Assembly (NCBI GenBank): GCA_022749755.1
Contig: CM040440.1
Coordinates: 22,865,269-22,929,268 of the forward strand
Direction of reading: 5' to 3'
Length of the DNA: 64,000 nucleotides
Origin: Azadirachta indica
Lineage: Eukaryota > Streptophyta > Magnoliopsida > Sapindales > Meliaceae
In this document: one piece after another, positions 16,445 through 28,354 of the stretch
How positions within the stretch are numbered: the stretch's first letter is position 1
How the letters are laid out: the number at the start of each line of letters is the position of its first letter
Program-made: the position numbers and the translations under genes
The notes under the pieces: model-generated
What the model was told of the DNA's origin: nothing
The model's database searches: none
Seen by the model: the letters and a program-made list of their open reading frames with translations, nothing else

Positions 16445-17070
16445 ATTCACGGACCCAGCAGTCCACCATGATTTTGGTTTTCAATAAATTTTTAAGCTTA
16501 AAAAGCGTACATTTTTTTATACTTTAAAATTTGGCCAATTTTTTTTTTTAAAAAAATTAATTCAATTTAGAAAAGATGTTCTATACAATTAATTCTTTTT
16601 CATTAAAAATCTCTCTCAAATTTAACGTAAAGATGGAGGAAAGGCTTTAATTTGAAGTGAGTTGAGTTGATTGTCTTGCGATTCTATCAATTATATATAA
16701 AAGAAATATAACGTAATTATTTTAGCAGTTTTCTAATTTTGTAATAGTTTTGAAATTATAAATCAAACATATTTTTAGAAACAAAACAAAAATCTCTAAA
16801 GATACACGTAATTGTAATCCAATTCACAAATTTTCAGGAAGTATTATATTTTAGAAAACTCATTTTTAGAGAAAAAAGAACCGGACGCGTCCTCCCTCGT
16901 ATTTAACTAATTATCCGGGCCAATTAATCGACATTATAAAGACTTATAGGAAAATATAATTGTTCTTCTTTTCTCTTTTGTTGTATCTTGTGCGTTCGTG
17001 GAATTGGATCAAAATTCGAAATTTGATCCAATTCTACGTCTTTGAAATTTAATTCATTAAGAAATTAACG
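16445..17070. other. divergent intergenic region RPL37A / metacaspase
   Basis: The two genes point away from each other across about 820 bp. The RPL37A side carries a telo-box and site II. The metacaspase side has a possible TATA box (TTATAAAG near 16934). Nothing else is identified. Confidence 0.5.
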
Positions 17071-17797
17071 ATGAATAACATTGGGCTGATAAATTGCAGC
17101 AACTGCCAAACGGCATTGCAAGTGCCACCTGGCGCGACATCCATACTCTGCGCCATTTGCCGGGCTGTAACCTGCGTGTCGAACAATCGGGCACTGGCTC
17201 CGGCTGCTGCTCCGCCGCCGATGTCAGTAGCGCCTCCGAACGCACACGGGAGAAAGAGAGCGGTTATATGCGGAATATCGTATAAGAACTCGAGACACGA
17301 GCTTAAAGGATGCATTAACGACGCCAAATGCATGCGTTACCTGCTCGCTAACAAATTTGGGTTTCCGGAAGATTCCATTCTCATGCTTACGGGTAAAAAG
17401 AGAGAGATATTTCAAATTTTTGAATTAATAATGAATTCTTATTAAAAAAATTGCAATTAATTAATGCAGAAGAAGAAACGGATCCGTACAGGATACCAAC
17501 AAAGCACAACATAAAAATGGCGTTTTATTGGCTTGTACAAGGTTGTCAAGCTGGAGACTCGTTATTGTTTCACTATTCGGGACACGGTGCACAGCAAAGA
17601 AACTACTCTGGTGAAGAAGCTGATGGATATGATGAAACCTTATGTCCTCTGGATTTTGAAACGCAGGGCATGATTGTTGATGACGAGGTCAACGCAATGA
17701 TCGTCAGACCTTTACCCCACGGAGTTAAGTTGCATTCCATTATTGATGCTTGTCACAGCGGCACCGTTTTGGATTTGCCCTTCCTTTGCAGAATGAA

Positions 17798-17834
<37 letters not shown>

Positions 17835-18273
17835 GGTTGATGGTTGTAGTAGTCCTGAATCCTGATTTGATTAATTAATTATATTCTTTTAAATGAAACA
17901 GGGATGGACAGTATATGTGGGAGGATCATAGGCCGCGTTCAGGAGTATGGAAAGGAACGAGTGGAGGAGAAGCAATATCATTCAGTGGTTGTGATGATAA
18001 TCAAACTTCTGCCGATACATCAGTTAAGTAGAAGTAGTAGTAGTTGTTGTTGTTAGTAAAATTCCCATGCATACCCATTAACAATAATAAATATTAATGA
18101 CTACAAATTTGAATATAATAATGTAAATAAAATGAATGCAGGCTCTGTCGAAGATAACGTCAACGGGTGCAATGACATTCTGCTTCATCCAAGCAATTGA
18201 AAATGGGCAAAGCGATACATACGGGGACATACTGAATTCAATGCGGAATGCCATCCGAAAAGTAGGCAAAGAC

Positions 18274-18306
<33 letters not shown>

Positions 18307-18589
18307 GCTATATCTGCAGCTTCATCTCTTGTGAACGTGCTTACCTCAAGCAACAAAGCTTCCTCTCTTGTCAAAATGGTTATGTCAAGTGGCAACCTCG
18401 GCCTCGGTGGTGGTGGTGGCCGCCTCACACAGGTACCTCTACCTCTACTTTCTCGTTTTCTATTCATTATATTAATTCTCTCTCTACTTTTTCTTTATTA
18501 TTATTTTCCTGTGTTTTCTTTGCTTGCAGGTGCCTCAATTAACTTCTTGCCAGCCATTTGATGTGTATGCAAAACCATTTTCCCTTTGA
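17071..18589 (+). CDS. type I metacaspase with LSD1 zinc finger
   Basis: There are five exons: 17071-17392, 17470-17800, 17902-18022, 18142-18432 and 18530-18589. The product is 374 residues, normal for plant type I metacaspases. The N-terminal LSD1-type finger has C9, C12, C27 and C30, followed by an Ala/Pro linker. The p20 region holds the catalytic dyad: His146 in HYSGHG and Cys202 in DACHSG. The p10 part includes GTSGGEAISFSGCDDNQTSAD and ends VYAKPFSL, as in the family. Metacaspases are Arg/Lys-specific cysteine proteases; LSD1-finger members regulate hypersensitive and developmental cell death in the cytosol. The p10 region carries ten consecutive asparagines encoded by an AAT microsatellite (18274-18303). 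The second intron begins with a 32-base T run. It is closest to Arabidopsis MC1/MC3; orthology is not settled. Confidence 0.95.
17802..17833. repeat. T32 homopolymer at a splice donor
   Basis: Thirty-two T residues directly follow the G of the intron 2 donor of the metacaspase gene, so the 5' splice site reads AG|GTTTTTT. Confidence 0.85.
18274..18303 (+). repeat. AAT microsatellite inside the metacaspase CDS
   Basis: Ten in-frame AAT codons encode ten asparagines in the p10 region of the metacaspase. Length changes in multiples of three would vary the tract without breaking the frame. Confidence 0.9.
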
Positions 18590-20034
18590 ATTTTGGTCCT
18601 TTTTCTTTCCTTAAATGATTTTATATATGTAATTCATAATATCTAAGGGGAATGCAATGAATTCTTTTTTTTTTTTTTCCATTTCGAAGGAAATGCAATG
18701 AATTCTTGAAAAAAAAAAAAATCTGCTTTCCAGAATTCATTGATTAATTCGATGTATTTCGACATGGTTGGTTGAATAAGAATTGATATGACGGGGGAGT
18801 ATGTTCGCAAGTGGGGTTTGGGGTTTGGGAAAAAGGAGATGCAGCAGCCAGCAGCTTTAACTCCTAATTAATTAATGTAAATGAAATGTAAGCAAAATTA
18901 TGAAATGAAACTTACGGAATCAGATTATTGTTAACTCGATCAATCTCAGTCAGTCAGTCAGTCAGTCAGTCAGTTAGACTGACTTGTGATATCGTCTGCG
19001 CGAATATATCTATATCTATATCTATATCCACTTCAATAACTGAACTAACGGACGAACCAAAACGAATTCGGAACGAAAACGTGTACCTAAAATTGCCTTC
19101 TTCTGCAGTAAAGCGAAAATTCAAAATCAATCACCTCACTTCATTGTCTTACCGCAATTAAGATGAGAGTATATTCTTAATATTCTTCTTATAGGAAGGC
19201 ATAGAGTACGGATGTTAATATAATATTAATTTTTTATTTTAATTTAGTAATATATTATATTAATTTATAGAACATTAAAAAAATATAAATTTTATAATTT
19301 CTTTTTTTTTTTTTAAAAAAACGGAGATATAAATATGATACAGATGTAAAAATTTTCCGTAAAATGTGTCTGCCAAACATTCAACCAATACTAAATCTGC
19401 AATTTGAAAACAAACTAGAAGCCGTAGGTAGAAGGTTGGTGACCAGATGAAAGCCATGACGCACATGGTTCCTTTACATATGTACATATAAAAAAGTGTG
19501 CATATAAATTGCTCCCGCCCACCTTCCACAATATAAACGTGCTAGTTAACCAAATTTTGAGAAATTTTTTTCTTTTTTGGATTTAAATTCCTTCTGTAAA
19601 CTTTACTTAAATTCGTATAGCAATAATTTAGGTGTCTTGCTCATTTCAATATCAAAAATCACCGTTAACATATAACACTCTCGCATAACACATTAGGTAA
19701 TATAAAATATGTTTAATTTCAGTGCCCCATAGCATAGCTTATCTCTCTATCATCATGGCCGCATTGACAGACAAAGCAAGACCTAAACAACTTTTTTTTA
19801 TGCTCAATTGACCTCTTTTTCCATGATTGCAGTGAGCAAATAATATTAAGGACACGGAGAAGGAAAAACCTCAATACTGCCTGCTAGTGCCTCCCACATA
19901 GAAAAGATGCCTCGACCCATCCCATTCCATTCCACCCATCAAGGAAAAATATTTTAGCAAAATAATATTAAGTACCCTAGGAAGGGATCATCAAATTTCT
20001 TCTAACAAGATTACAATGAGCTTCACCCTATCCT
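18590..20034. other. intergenic DNA between convergent metacaspase and eIF4G
   Basis: This holds the two 3' flanks. A CAGT tetranucleotide repeat (18947-18974) and an ATATCT hexamer repeat (19005-19029) lie close together. No gene is supported. Confidence 0.6.
18947..19029. repeat. two adjacent microsatellites, CAGT and ATATCT
   Basis: About seven tandem CAGT units (18947-18974) are followed after 30 bp by about four ATATCT units (19005-19029). Confidence 0.85.
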
Positions 20035-23000
20035 CTAAATAAATTTTTCTAATATCCTTGATTTGTTAGGATCTGGAGGCCGGAAATCCTCCAATCGCAA
20101 ATTTGAGCTTGTACGAATATCATGCAACACAGTTTCTCCTTTATCCAATTTAATCATCTCTAATGTGCTTCCAAGAACATCACCGGCCAGTCCAATTTCC
20201 CGAAGACGCCCTGGTTCCTCCCCACCTTCCTTCAACAATCGCCCTATCTCCCTCAAGTGGATCACATTCTCTACCACAGCTTTGGCAAATATACAGCCAA
20301 GAAATTCTGCCGCTTTCGGGGCATCATTTACCGCATCCTCCAAAGTTGTGAGAACAGCTTCGAACCTAGTCAAAGGATTATAAAACATAAATATAGGATA
20401 TACAACCTCCAAGCATATACACTTTATCAATGTCAAATAAAATGTAACATCTTCTATACCCTTTGATGATTTGGCCCCGAGTTAAGACACCCTCCCGAGA
20501 TTTTGCAAGATTTACAAGCAGCTTAGCCAAAAGATCCCTTTCCATGTCCTTTCTCTCAAAAGAGTCTATGACCCAGAGAGAGATCATTGAAGGATGAAAG
20601 CTTGGAGAATTCAAATCTTTGATGCACATAGCTACTTCTTTCTCATCCCTGGCACTGGAAAATGTTTTAACAAAAATCAACCATAAGACTCAATCATATC
20701 TCTGATAATATATGCACAAGACATTTGCCAACAAAATAAGTATCCCCTTGCAATATACTAATACATTTATGACCATTAAAGAACATTTCACAAACTAAAG
20801 TAATACACTAGAACCCATGCATACACACTTTTGTCTGCTTCAGAATACATAACACCATATTGGATAAGTTTATGGTAAACAATCATCACTTCCCACACTA
20901 AAATTGAAAAACAAAGGTTATCCACTAAACATATGGTGAGGATTATTTTTTCAAACAAGTTACATTCCAATGTCTCCTATGACAAAACAACAGCAAACTA
21001 TCAGCAAAATGAATATAAATGCACATACACAGACATGCAGGCGTAAATATATGCATAATTACTCTGCTCACACAATAAACTTGAAATGCAGATGCTATAT
21101 ACTGCTAAGATCTGGAAGATGTACAGGACTATACAAGAAGCATGCAGAGAGGAGGAGATACCTATAAAATTCTTTAATTGCTTCCATGGCCATATCTCGC
21201 AGGCGTTCTTCAGACCACACCCTTTCTGCAGGTACATTCTGGGCCAAAGCTGGTCCCTGGCCCCGTAAGGGTGGTGAAGTTGCAAGAGGACGGTCAAGAA
21301 TGCGCTCAGGAGTCCTTACGTCCCTGTTTCCATAATTTGTACTACGCTCTTGAGCAGTTAAATGGTCAAAAGCAGGTGGGGCTGCAAATCTGTCCGGAAG
21401 ATATCTCGGAATTAGATCTTCCCTTGAACCATAAGCAGGCCGCTCCGATAAAGTACTAAAACCGTTCAAACCAGCTGTCATTCTTCTAGGTTCTCCAGGA
21501 CCAGAAGAAATATCTGGCATGGGCGTGCTTGACATTGCTGGTGGTCCTCTAATGGACATTCCTCTGGCAAGACCACCTTGGGGACCCAAAGTTATTGACT
21601 CATCACCCATGGGTCTTTGAGGCAAGGGAACCGACAAGGTCCGAGCCTCATAAGATTGCCTGTCCTCTAATCGTACATCCTGAGCGCCATAACCACGGTT
21701 CTGAGTTGGCAATCCACGAAAACTACCCATCTGGGTAGTAGGGGAAGATAACATAGCAGACCCTCTAGGACCAAAATCCATAGGCGACCTCCTTGCAGAA
21801 GAATTCATGCTTGAACCTCTGGCAAGCCTACTAGCTTGTGCTTGCCGTTCTTGGGCAGCATCTCTATGCACTTCCTCAATCTTTTTCGGCCCTTCAACTT
21901 TCCTCCTCTGCTGCCATTTGTTCTTTCTCAACTCAATTGCATCCTTCAACATGAACCTAACCCTAGAAGATAGTTTCATGTTGTTTGACAACTTTTCCAT
22001 TCTGTCAAAATATACATCCATATAATCTTTGGCCCTAGCGTGGTCAATTATCTCACCTATTGTGCTCATTAATTTACACAAAGCTTCAACATCTTCCTCA
22101 TCAGGATTCTCATACTGGCCCAGCAACTTCTTGATGCATTCATGCATTATTCTCTCAGTCAACATTTTCTTCTTGTACAACTCACCAATTAGTCTAATGT
22201 TACCCAGCATCCGTCTTCGAGCCTTGATTCTTTTTTCTTCCCTTTCTTCTGCAGTCTGCTTATCCTCACCGTCTTTATCATCTTTGTTAGCTTCTTCTTG
22301 CTCTCTCTCTCCTCTCTCAAATTCCTCTTGACATTTGTTCAGGAGCACTCTCTTGAAAGTTATCTTTTCATTCTCTTCATTAAAATCGGGTAATTCTCCA
22401 GCAAGATAGAAACAGAAGTTTGCATACATCTCACAAAAAGTAGGCTCCATTAAAGCTTTGTCAAAAATTTGAGAGATTACACCAGTGAGTGTGACAGCAT
22501 TATCAATGTTGACTGCCTTTACTTGCTCAAAGAGTTTTTCAAAGTTTTGTGGAGTTAGCTTGTTCAGAATAGCTTTCAACTGCCTCTGCTTGGCCTCTTC
22601 CTCATCTTGCACCTTACCAACTTCATATTTCCTTTCAGCTTTGTGCATCATCTGCAAAGGAGTCTGAGGAGAAGGAATTAAACCTTTCTGCTGAAAATTA
22701 GCAGCACGTTGCCACCTGTCAGCGTCAGGACTATTTCTTGGTATCCCTCCCTGAGGAACCACAGGCTGCGTTGGCCCAGAAAGGATACCTCCAGCATGTT
22801 GCGCAAGGATTTGTGCTCGGGGATACCTCAGAACACCAGAGCTACCTCCTTGGCCAGGTCGGAAGCCTGCATTAGCACCATAGCCAACATCCAAATGCAA
22901 ATCCCTCCCCAGACCAGGTGGACCAGGGAGTCTACCCCATCTGTCATTATCAACAATTACACTTCCACGACGATCAATGCGAGGTCCCCCTGACTGTCTA

Positions 23001-26000
23001 TCCATTGCTCTTCCAGGACTAGGGTATGAATCACGGTCAACAAGATGAGAGACATGGATATTACCATTCACAAAAACCTCTGGTATATCAGCTGCAAACT
23101 CAAATCCATGGGGAGGATCAGTACATTGTTCAGAAAATTTCAAGAGGAAATCTCTGGAATATTTCTTATCCACATTTGCATTTCCATCTTCATTATGATG
23201 CACTTCTGGAACCTGTTCCCTGCTATCCGAAGGTTCTAATTTTGGTGTGGAGATGTCAGCAGCATCTTCCCAATCATCAGGCTCTGCTTTACTCTGCACA
23301 CTTTTTTCACTGGCTACGGCATCCACATGAAGGGTATCGGCAGGTTCCTGCTTTGAATTCCCAATAGCAGAAGTGTTTTGTGCACTTTCTGAAGACACAA
23401 CAGTGTCTTTCTTTTCCTCAGGACCCTTATATGCCATGTAAAGATCAGAAGTTGTCCCAGCAGCATCAGCTTTCTGAAGAATTTCTTTCCTCTTCTTCTT
23501 TGCTCTAGCAGTAGAGCTCTTCGATCTATTTAATTCTACTACAGGCTTATCCTTGGAATCAGCACCAATATTCTTTGGAACCTCCCCTCCAATTTTTGAG
23601 GTTGTTTCCAGAAGTTCAGCGGCTGAAACAGGAGCAGAATGCTGCTCTAATACATCACTTCTGCTTGATACGTCATCCACTGTCAAAGTCTTATCACCAT
23701 GTGGACTTTCAACATCTGTTGTATCTACAACTCCAGAGGTAGACACATACATCTTAACAGACTCCCTATCAGCATCTGTACAATAACTTGCAGATTCAGC
23801 CGGTCCTCCCTCAAAAGTTCCTAAGATTGGAACCTCATTGCTGACAGCCATCGCCTTCGATACAGATTCCTGTTCAATTTGGTTGACAAGTTCCGAAGAT
23901 TTTGCAGAAACAGATTCAGAAAAAATCTCAGAAGTGTTACCATCTTGCTTGACCCTTTCAGCCAATGTTTCTTCTCCCCTTACTTCTGTTAACAAAGATT
24001 CCTTCGAAGAAAGTACATCTGTCTTAACCTTAGCATCACAAACAGTATCAGACTTCCCGGCACCATTTTCAACACCAGATTCGGATGAAACAGTAGTAAC
24101 GCCTCGTTTAGTGCTGTCATCCTTTGTCTCAGAAGTTGAAGCATCAATAGATGAATCATTATTTTTAGCTACTATAGTTTCCAAAACTCCACTGTTGGAG
24201 GATATACCAGTTTCTGCAGTTCGCCAAGCTGAGCTCGATGTTGAGGTAGACTGTCCACCAGCCTGATATAGGTATAAATCCACGCAAGAAAAGATGAAAC
24301 TAATCTTATATGCAAGTATAACTTAAAAGAGGTTATCTGAAAAGTGCAGCATTACCTGCTGCTGAGTTTGGATTTGTCCTTTATTGCCTGGCTTCTTCTG
24401 ATGATCTTTGATAGAGTTCGACCTACTGAGAGATTCCTTTCTCCTACCTTCCAAATTTGTAACTGATGCAGACTCCTCAGATGAAGCAGTAGACAGAGAA
24501 TTAGATGCCAGGCTCTCGGTAGAGACAGTAGCAGAGACAGCTGCAGATTGTTTAGTTTCTCCTGGCAATGTCTTGGAAACTGATGATTTGCCGCTAGGTT
24601 TTACCTGTTGAGAAGATTTTTCTAGAACAGTCTCAGAGTCTTTTTGAGGGTGAGATGCGCTCGATTCCCCCGGGGGCCTGGAAGGTTTAGGCGATCCAAC
24701 CTTTCCAACAGCAGGTGAGGTGTCAGACAGAGAGGAGTCTGCAGCCTTTTCTCCAACAGATACTGTGGCTGGTTTAACTGTCACCTGTGCAGTTCCTGAA
24801 GGAGCAGATGAACCTAAAGTATGTGCATCACGCACCTGTTCCACGTTTGGTGGTTCAGTTACACCAGGCATTGTGCTTCCAGTTTTACTAACTGGTTGAG
24901 AATTAACAGCTGTTGGATGCACAAATGATACATTTTGGGAACCCTGGCCAACTGGATAGTTAAATCTTGTTGCTTGAGAATTGGGTGTTATCTGGCTACT
25001 TGTTAATGGTAGTGAACCTGGAGCTGGATAATACATGGAACTGGCATTGTAAGAATTGGAGAAATAATTGATTGGATGAGAAGGAGCAAATGATGGTATT
25101 GGTTGGGACTGAGGAACATTAGGATGAGACCTAGGGCCTGAGACCCCACCATCTGAATATGTATCTGCTCGTTCATCAAGCCTAACCTCCTTATGGGTAT
25201 CCGGGTGAGTAATCTTTACAACAGTTTTACGAGGACCAACGCCAAATTTTCCTCCCTGTTGTTGGGGGTACTGTGGGGCCATGCCAATTCCCAAATTGCT
25301 TAACTGGGGAGGCAGCTGGGGAGGACCCATTTGAGTCGTGAAACTCAAGCCCTGTCCCTGATGCATGATTCCCTGAGGCTGCATTGGATGGGGCTGGAGA
25401 CCAGGAACAAACATATGCTGCTGTACTTGTGGAGCACTCCCCATGGGTAATGGGATGGGCATTGGCATTTGGAGTGAGCTGGCCGTTACATTCTGAGATT
25501 GCATCTGTGGGTTATGCCCACCAAACTGCACAGAAACTTGTGGCTGGTGAAATGGCATTTGCATAGAAGTCATAGGTATAGGAAGAACAGAAGGCTTCTG
25601 TGTTTGGCTTGCAATGGGTGCAGGTGAGACTTGTGGATCCTTTTTGACCTTTGGCACTTGATGCAGCTCCCCAGTATTAGATTGGTGGTCAGCACCTCCA
25701 TCCTTCCTAGGCAGCTGCTTAGGAACAGAAGGTGTTGGTAGATTTGGCACTGACCTGTAAGTCTCATGGCGTGCCTGCAAGTAATGAAACAGCTTCATAA
25801 ATTGAACATCAAACACTAAAAAGTCTTAACCCATCTCAGCATACTCCTGATAACTGAAAGAAAACCAAACCATGAGAATGCATTCAAGTGCTTGGGCATA
25901 GCCCATCCCAATGCGAGGACAAAAAAAAAAGGCAGAACCTACAATTCATGATATGTAGATAGGAACAGAAGGGACAGGAGTACAGTTTCTACATTCTTAG

Positions 26001-27280
26001 CCCAGAAAAGACGGTGGAATTAACCCAAACTCATCCAACCACTTATAGTTTGTTGGTGAAAAGTATGTCCCACTGAGAAAGATAAATAATCAGACCTGAT
26101 CACGTTTCTGCTCATCCAAATTTGGGGGTGCAGAACTTGTTCGAGCAGGAATCTACAAAAATACCAGAAAAAAAAATCAGCCATTGAAAACTAGATTCCT
26201 TTTATATATTGAACAACTTCTTAGAGCGCATAAGGTGCAAAAGTAATAGAGGAATACCTGCATCCCAATTGAACCAAACTGAAAATGGAATGCCTTAGAC
26301 CCATCTCCTGGAGCTAAGCCAGAGGAAAGTTACAAGCATATAGTTAATTACATCAATCTAATACCAGAAAAGCATAATAAAGTGCTGATGCCAATCATGT
26401 GCCACATTATATCAAAATATAAATACAGCACCAGCATTTTAATAACTATTAATCACTTGATATATATATGTGTGTGTGTATACAAACACACACATAAAAT
26501 ATTGAAGAGAAAAGGTTTTTCCTTGTGTACCAGGTGCAGTACCATCAGAACTCACGGAGGCAGATTGAGAAGTTGGAGCCTTCGGAACAGCTCGGGTGCT
26601 CCTCTGACTGGCGGATGATTCAACTTGCTTGGCAGCACCGCTACCAACAGGCGCATCAGATGCTCCTATATAACAATGCAAAATCAAAACCCAATAACAT
26701 ATATTTTCCAACCACATCCGTTTTCAAGTGCAAATAACAAATCAATAAGAGAATGTCAAGAACAAATCAATAAGAAAATGTCAATACTATAATAAACAAT
26801 CATTCTTTATTCATTGACGCATACCATGTAACTGTGGCTGTAAATGTGCACCGTTCTGTACATTCCGCGGAGCAGAAGCATTAGTAGTAGAATCTGAAGA
26901 ATTGACAACGGGTATGTTTACCCTAGATTGGCCTCCTTGTGCATTGTGAGACTTCTTAAAACTATCATTGAGAACCCCAAAAAAGCAAAAAAAACAAAGA
27001 TAAGATCAAACCCTTAATTTGAGATTCCAGCCAACAAAAACAATCAAAGCCCTAACTTTCAACGATCAAAATCAAAAAATTCAAAAAACGAAATTTATAT
27101 GCACCTGCGATTGGCGTTAAAAGACGAAGATGAGTTAACGGACGGTGAAGGGGCGGGCCCACCGCCAGCGCCCTTACCGTAAGAGCCTGAGTAGGTCCGC
27201 TGCTGATTTGAGGCGGCGGATCGTCCTGATTTTCGATACTGTGTCTCGCTTCTATCGGACCTTGATTGATTGAAGGACAT
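20035..27280 (-). CDS. EIF4G: eukaryotic translation initiation factor 4G
   Basis: There are nine exons: 27280-27105, 26961-26825, 26665-26531, 26313-26258, 26152-26096, 25774-24356, 24262-21162, 20654-20460 and 20365-20035. All are in phase, giving about 1868 residues, the size of plant canonical eIF4G rather than the short eIF(iso)4G. The start MSFNQSRSDRSETQYRK was chosen over an upstream in-frame ATG by family likeness. The N-terminal third is Gln/Pro/Ser-rich with a conserved VVKITHPDTHKEVRLDE patch. The eIF4E-binding motif YSRDFLLKF is near residue 1024. The MIF4G HEAT domain (starting TPQNFEKLFEQVKA) spans about 1224-1430 and binds eIF4A. A C-terminal MA3 domain spans about 1671-1790. 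It scaffolds the eIF4F cap complex in the cytosol. In plants eIF4E/4G are also known potyvirus susceptibility factors. The leader has a GA/CT repeat and two telo-boxes. Confidence 0.97.
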
Positions 27281-27421
27281 ATATCCCACGTAAAATAACT
27301 CCTCCTAGTGTTTTTAACTTTCCGTTTTTTCTGCAAGCAAACAAAAAACAAGATCCACAAATCAAAAAAAAAAAATGGAAACTTGTTTCATATTATTATT
27401 ATTAAATGCGAGATAATATAT

Positions 27422-27507
27422 TAGGGTTTGATATTGAAAGAGTGGGGAAACGTAGAGAAGGAAACCTGAGAGAGAAGAAACGGTGAAGAGAGAGAAAATT
27501 AGGGTTT
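27422..27507 (+). promoter_or_regulatory. two telo-boxes upstream of eIF4G
   Basis: TAGGGTTT occurs at 27422-27429 and 27500-27507 (AAACCCTA on the coding, minus strand), 140-230 bp before the ATG. This matches the telo-box layout of RPL37A and CK2-beta in the same window. Confidence 0.45.
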
Positions 27508-27620
27508 TAATGGGTGGACATGACGGAACTGAGATACAGAGCGAGAGAGAGAAGAGAAAGAGGAAAATGAAAAAAAAAAATTAAAGAGCGAAAGCAAGAA
27601 ATTTCGGTTTTGTTGGTAAA

Positions 27621-27621
<1 letters not shown>

Positions 27622-27658
<37 letters not shown>
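27622..27658. repeat. GA/CT microsatellite in the eIF4G leader or promoter
   Basis: An unbroken GA run of about 37 bp (CT on the coding strand) lies 340 bp upstream of the eIF4G start. CT-rich leaders are common in plant housekeeping genes. Confidence 0.85.
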
Positions 27659-27662
<4 letters not shown>

Positions 27663-28319
27663 AAAAATTAATTTTAACAAACAAACTGACCAAGATGATG
27701 GTCGGTCAAAAGCAAGGTAGGTTTTTTAGGAGATCGAAATCGAATGGGTCGCGCGTTGCGAATTTCTCTCTTTTACCTCTTTTACTGATCTTCCCTTTTA
27801 CTCTTTACTACTACTGCTGCCACTGTCACACGCGCTTCTTTGAACGCTCCGCCACGTGTCCTTTCCAGATTTATTTATTTTTTTTATTACTTTTATCACT
27901 AATACAAATTTTTATACGTAGCTATAACCATGTTATACTCTTCTTGTACTATCCCATGTGTATATATTTATATTAAATTAATTAATAATCTCATATTTTT
28001 ATAAATATTTTTATACTATTTTATATATCATTAAAGTGATTGACAGTAAAAATTTAATTTAATATATAAATTAACATATATTAATTATATATATTAAATT
28101 TAATCAATTATTAAAAATAATTAAATTCAACAACTAATAATTTATTTAAAAATATATGTAAAACACACTCGTGTATATATAATTTTATAAAAATATAAAA
28201 TATATCATCATGTTTATCACAATAGTTAATATGAATAAATATATATACGAGTAATGATATAAAATTTAGATCAATTTACATGCGTATTTATATACATAAT
28301 ATTACTCCATTCCATTTTG

Positions 28320-28354
<35 letters not shown>

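Noticed and set aside
18078..18467. Minus-strand ORF with a poly-leucine run
   Set aside because: It is the complement of metacaspase exon 4; the leucines come from the AAT microsatellite.
23026..24266. Several plus-strand ORFs of 64-142 codons
   Set aside because: They are shadows of the long eIF4G exon 7 on the other strand, with composition mirroring the Ser/Glu-rich coding strand.
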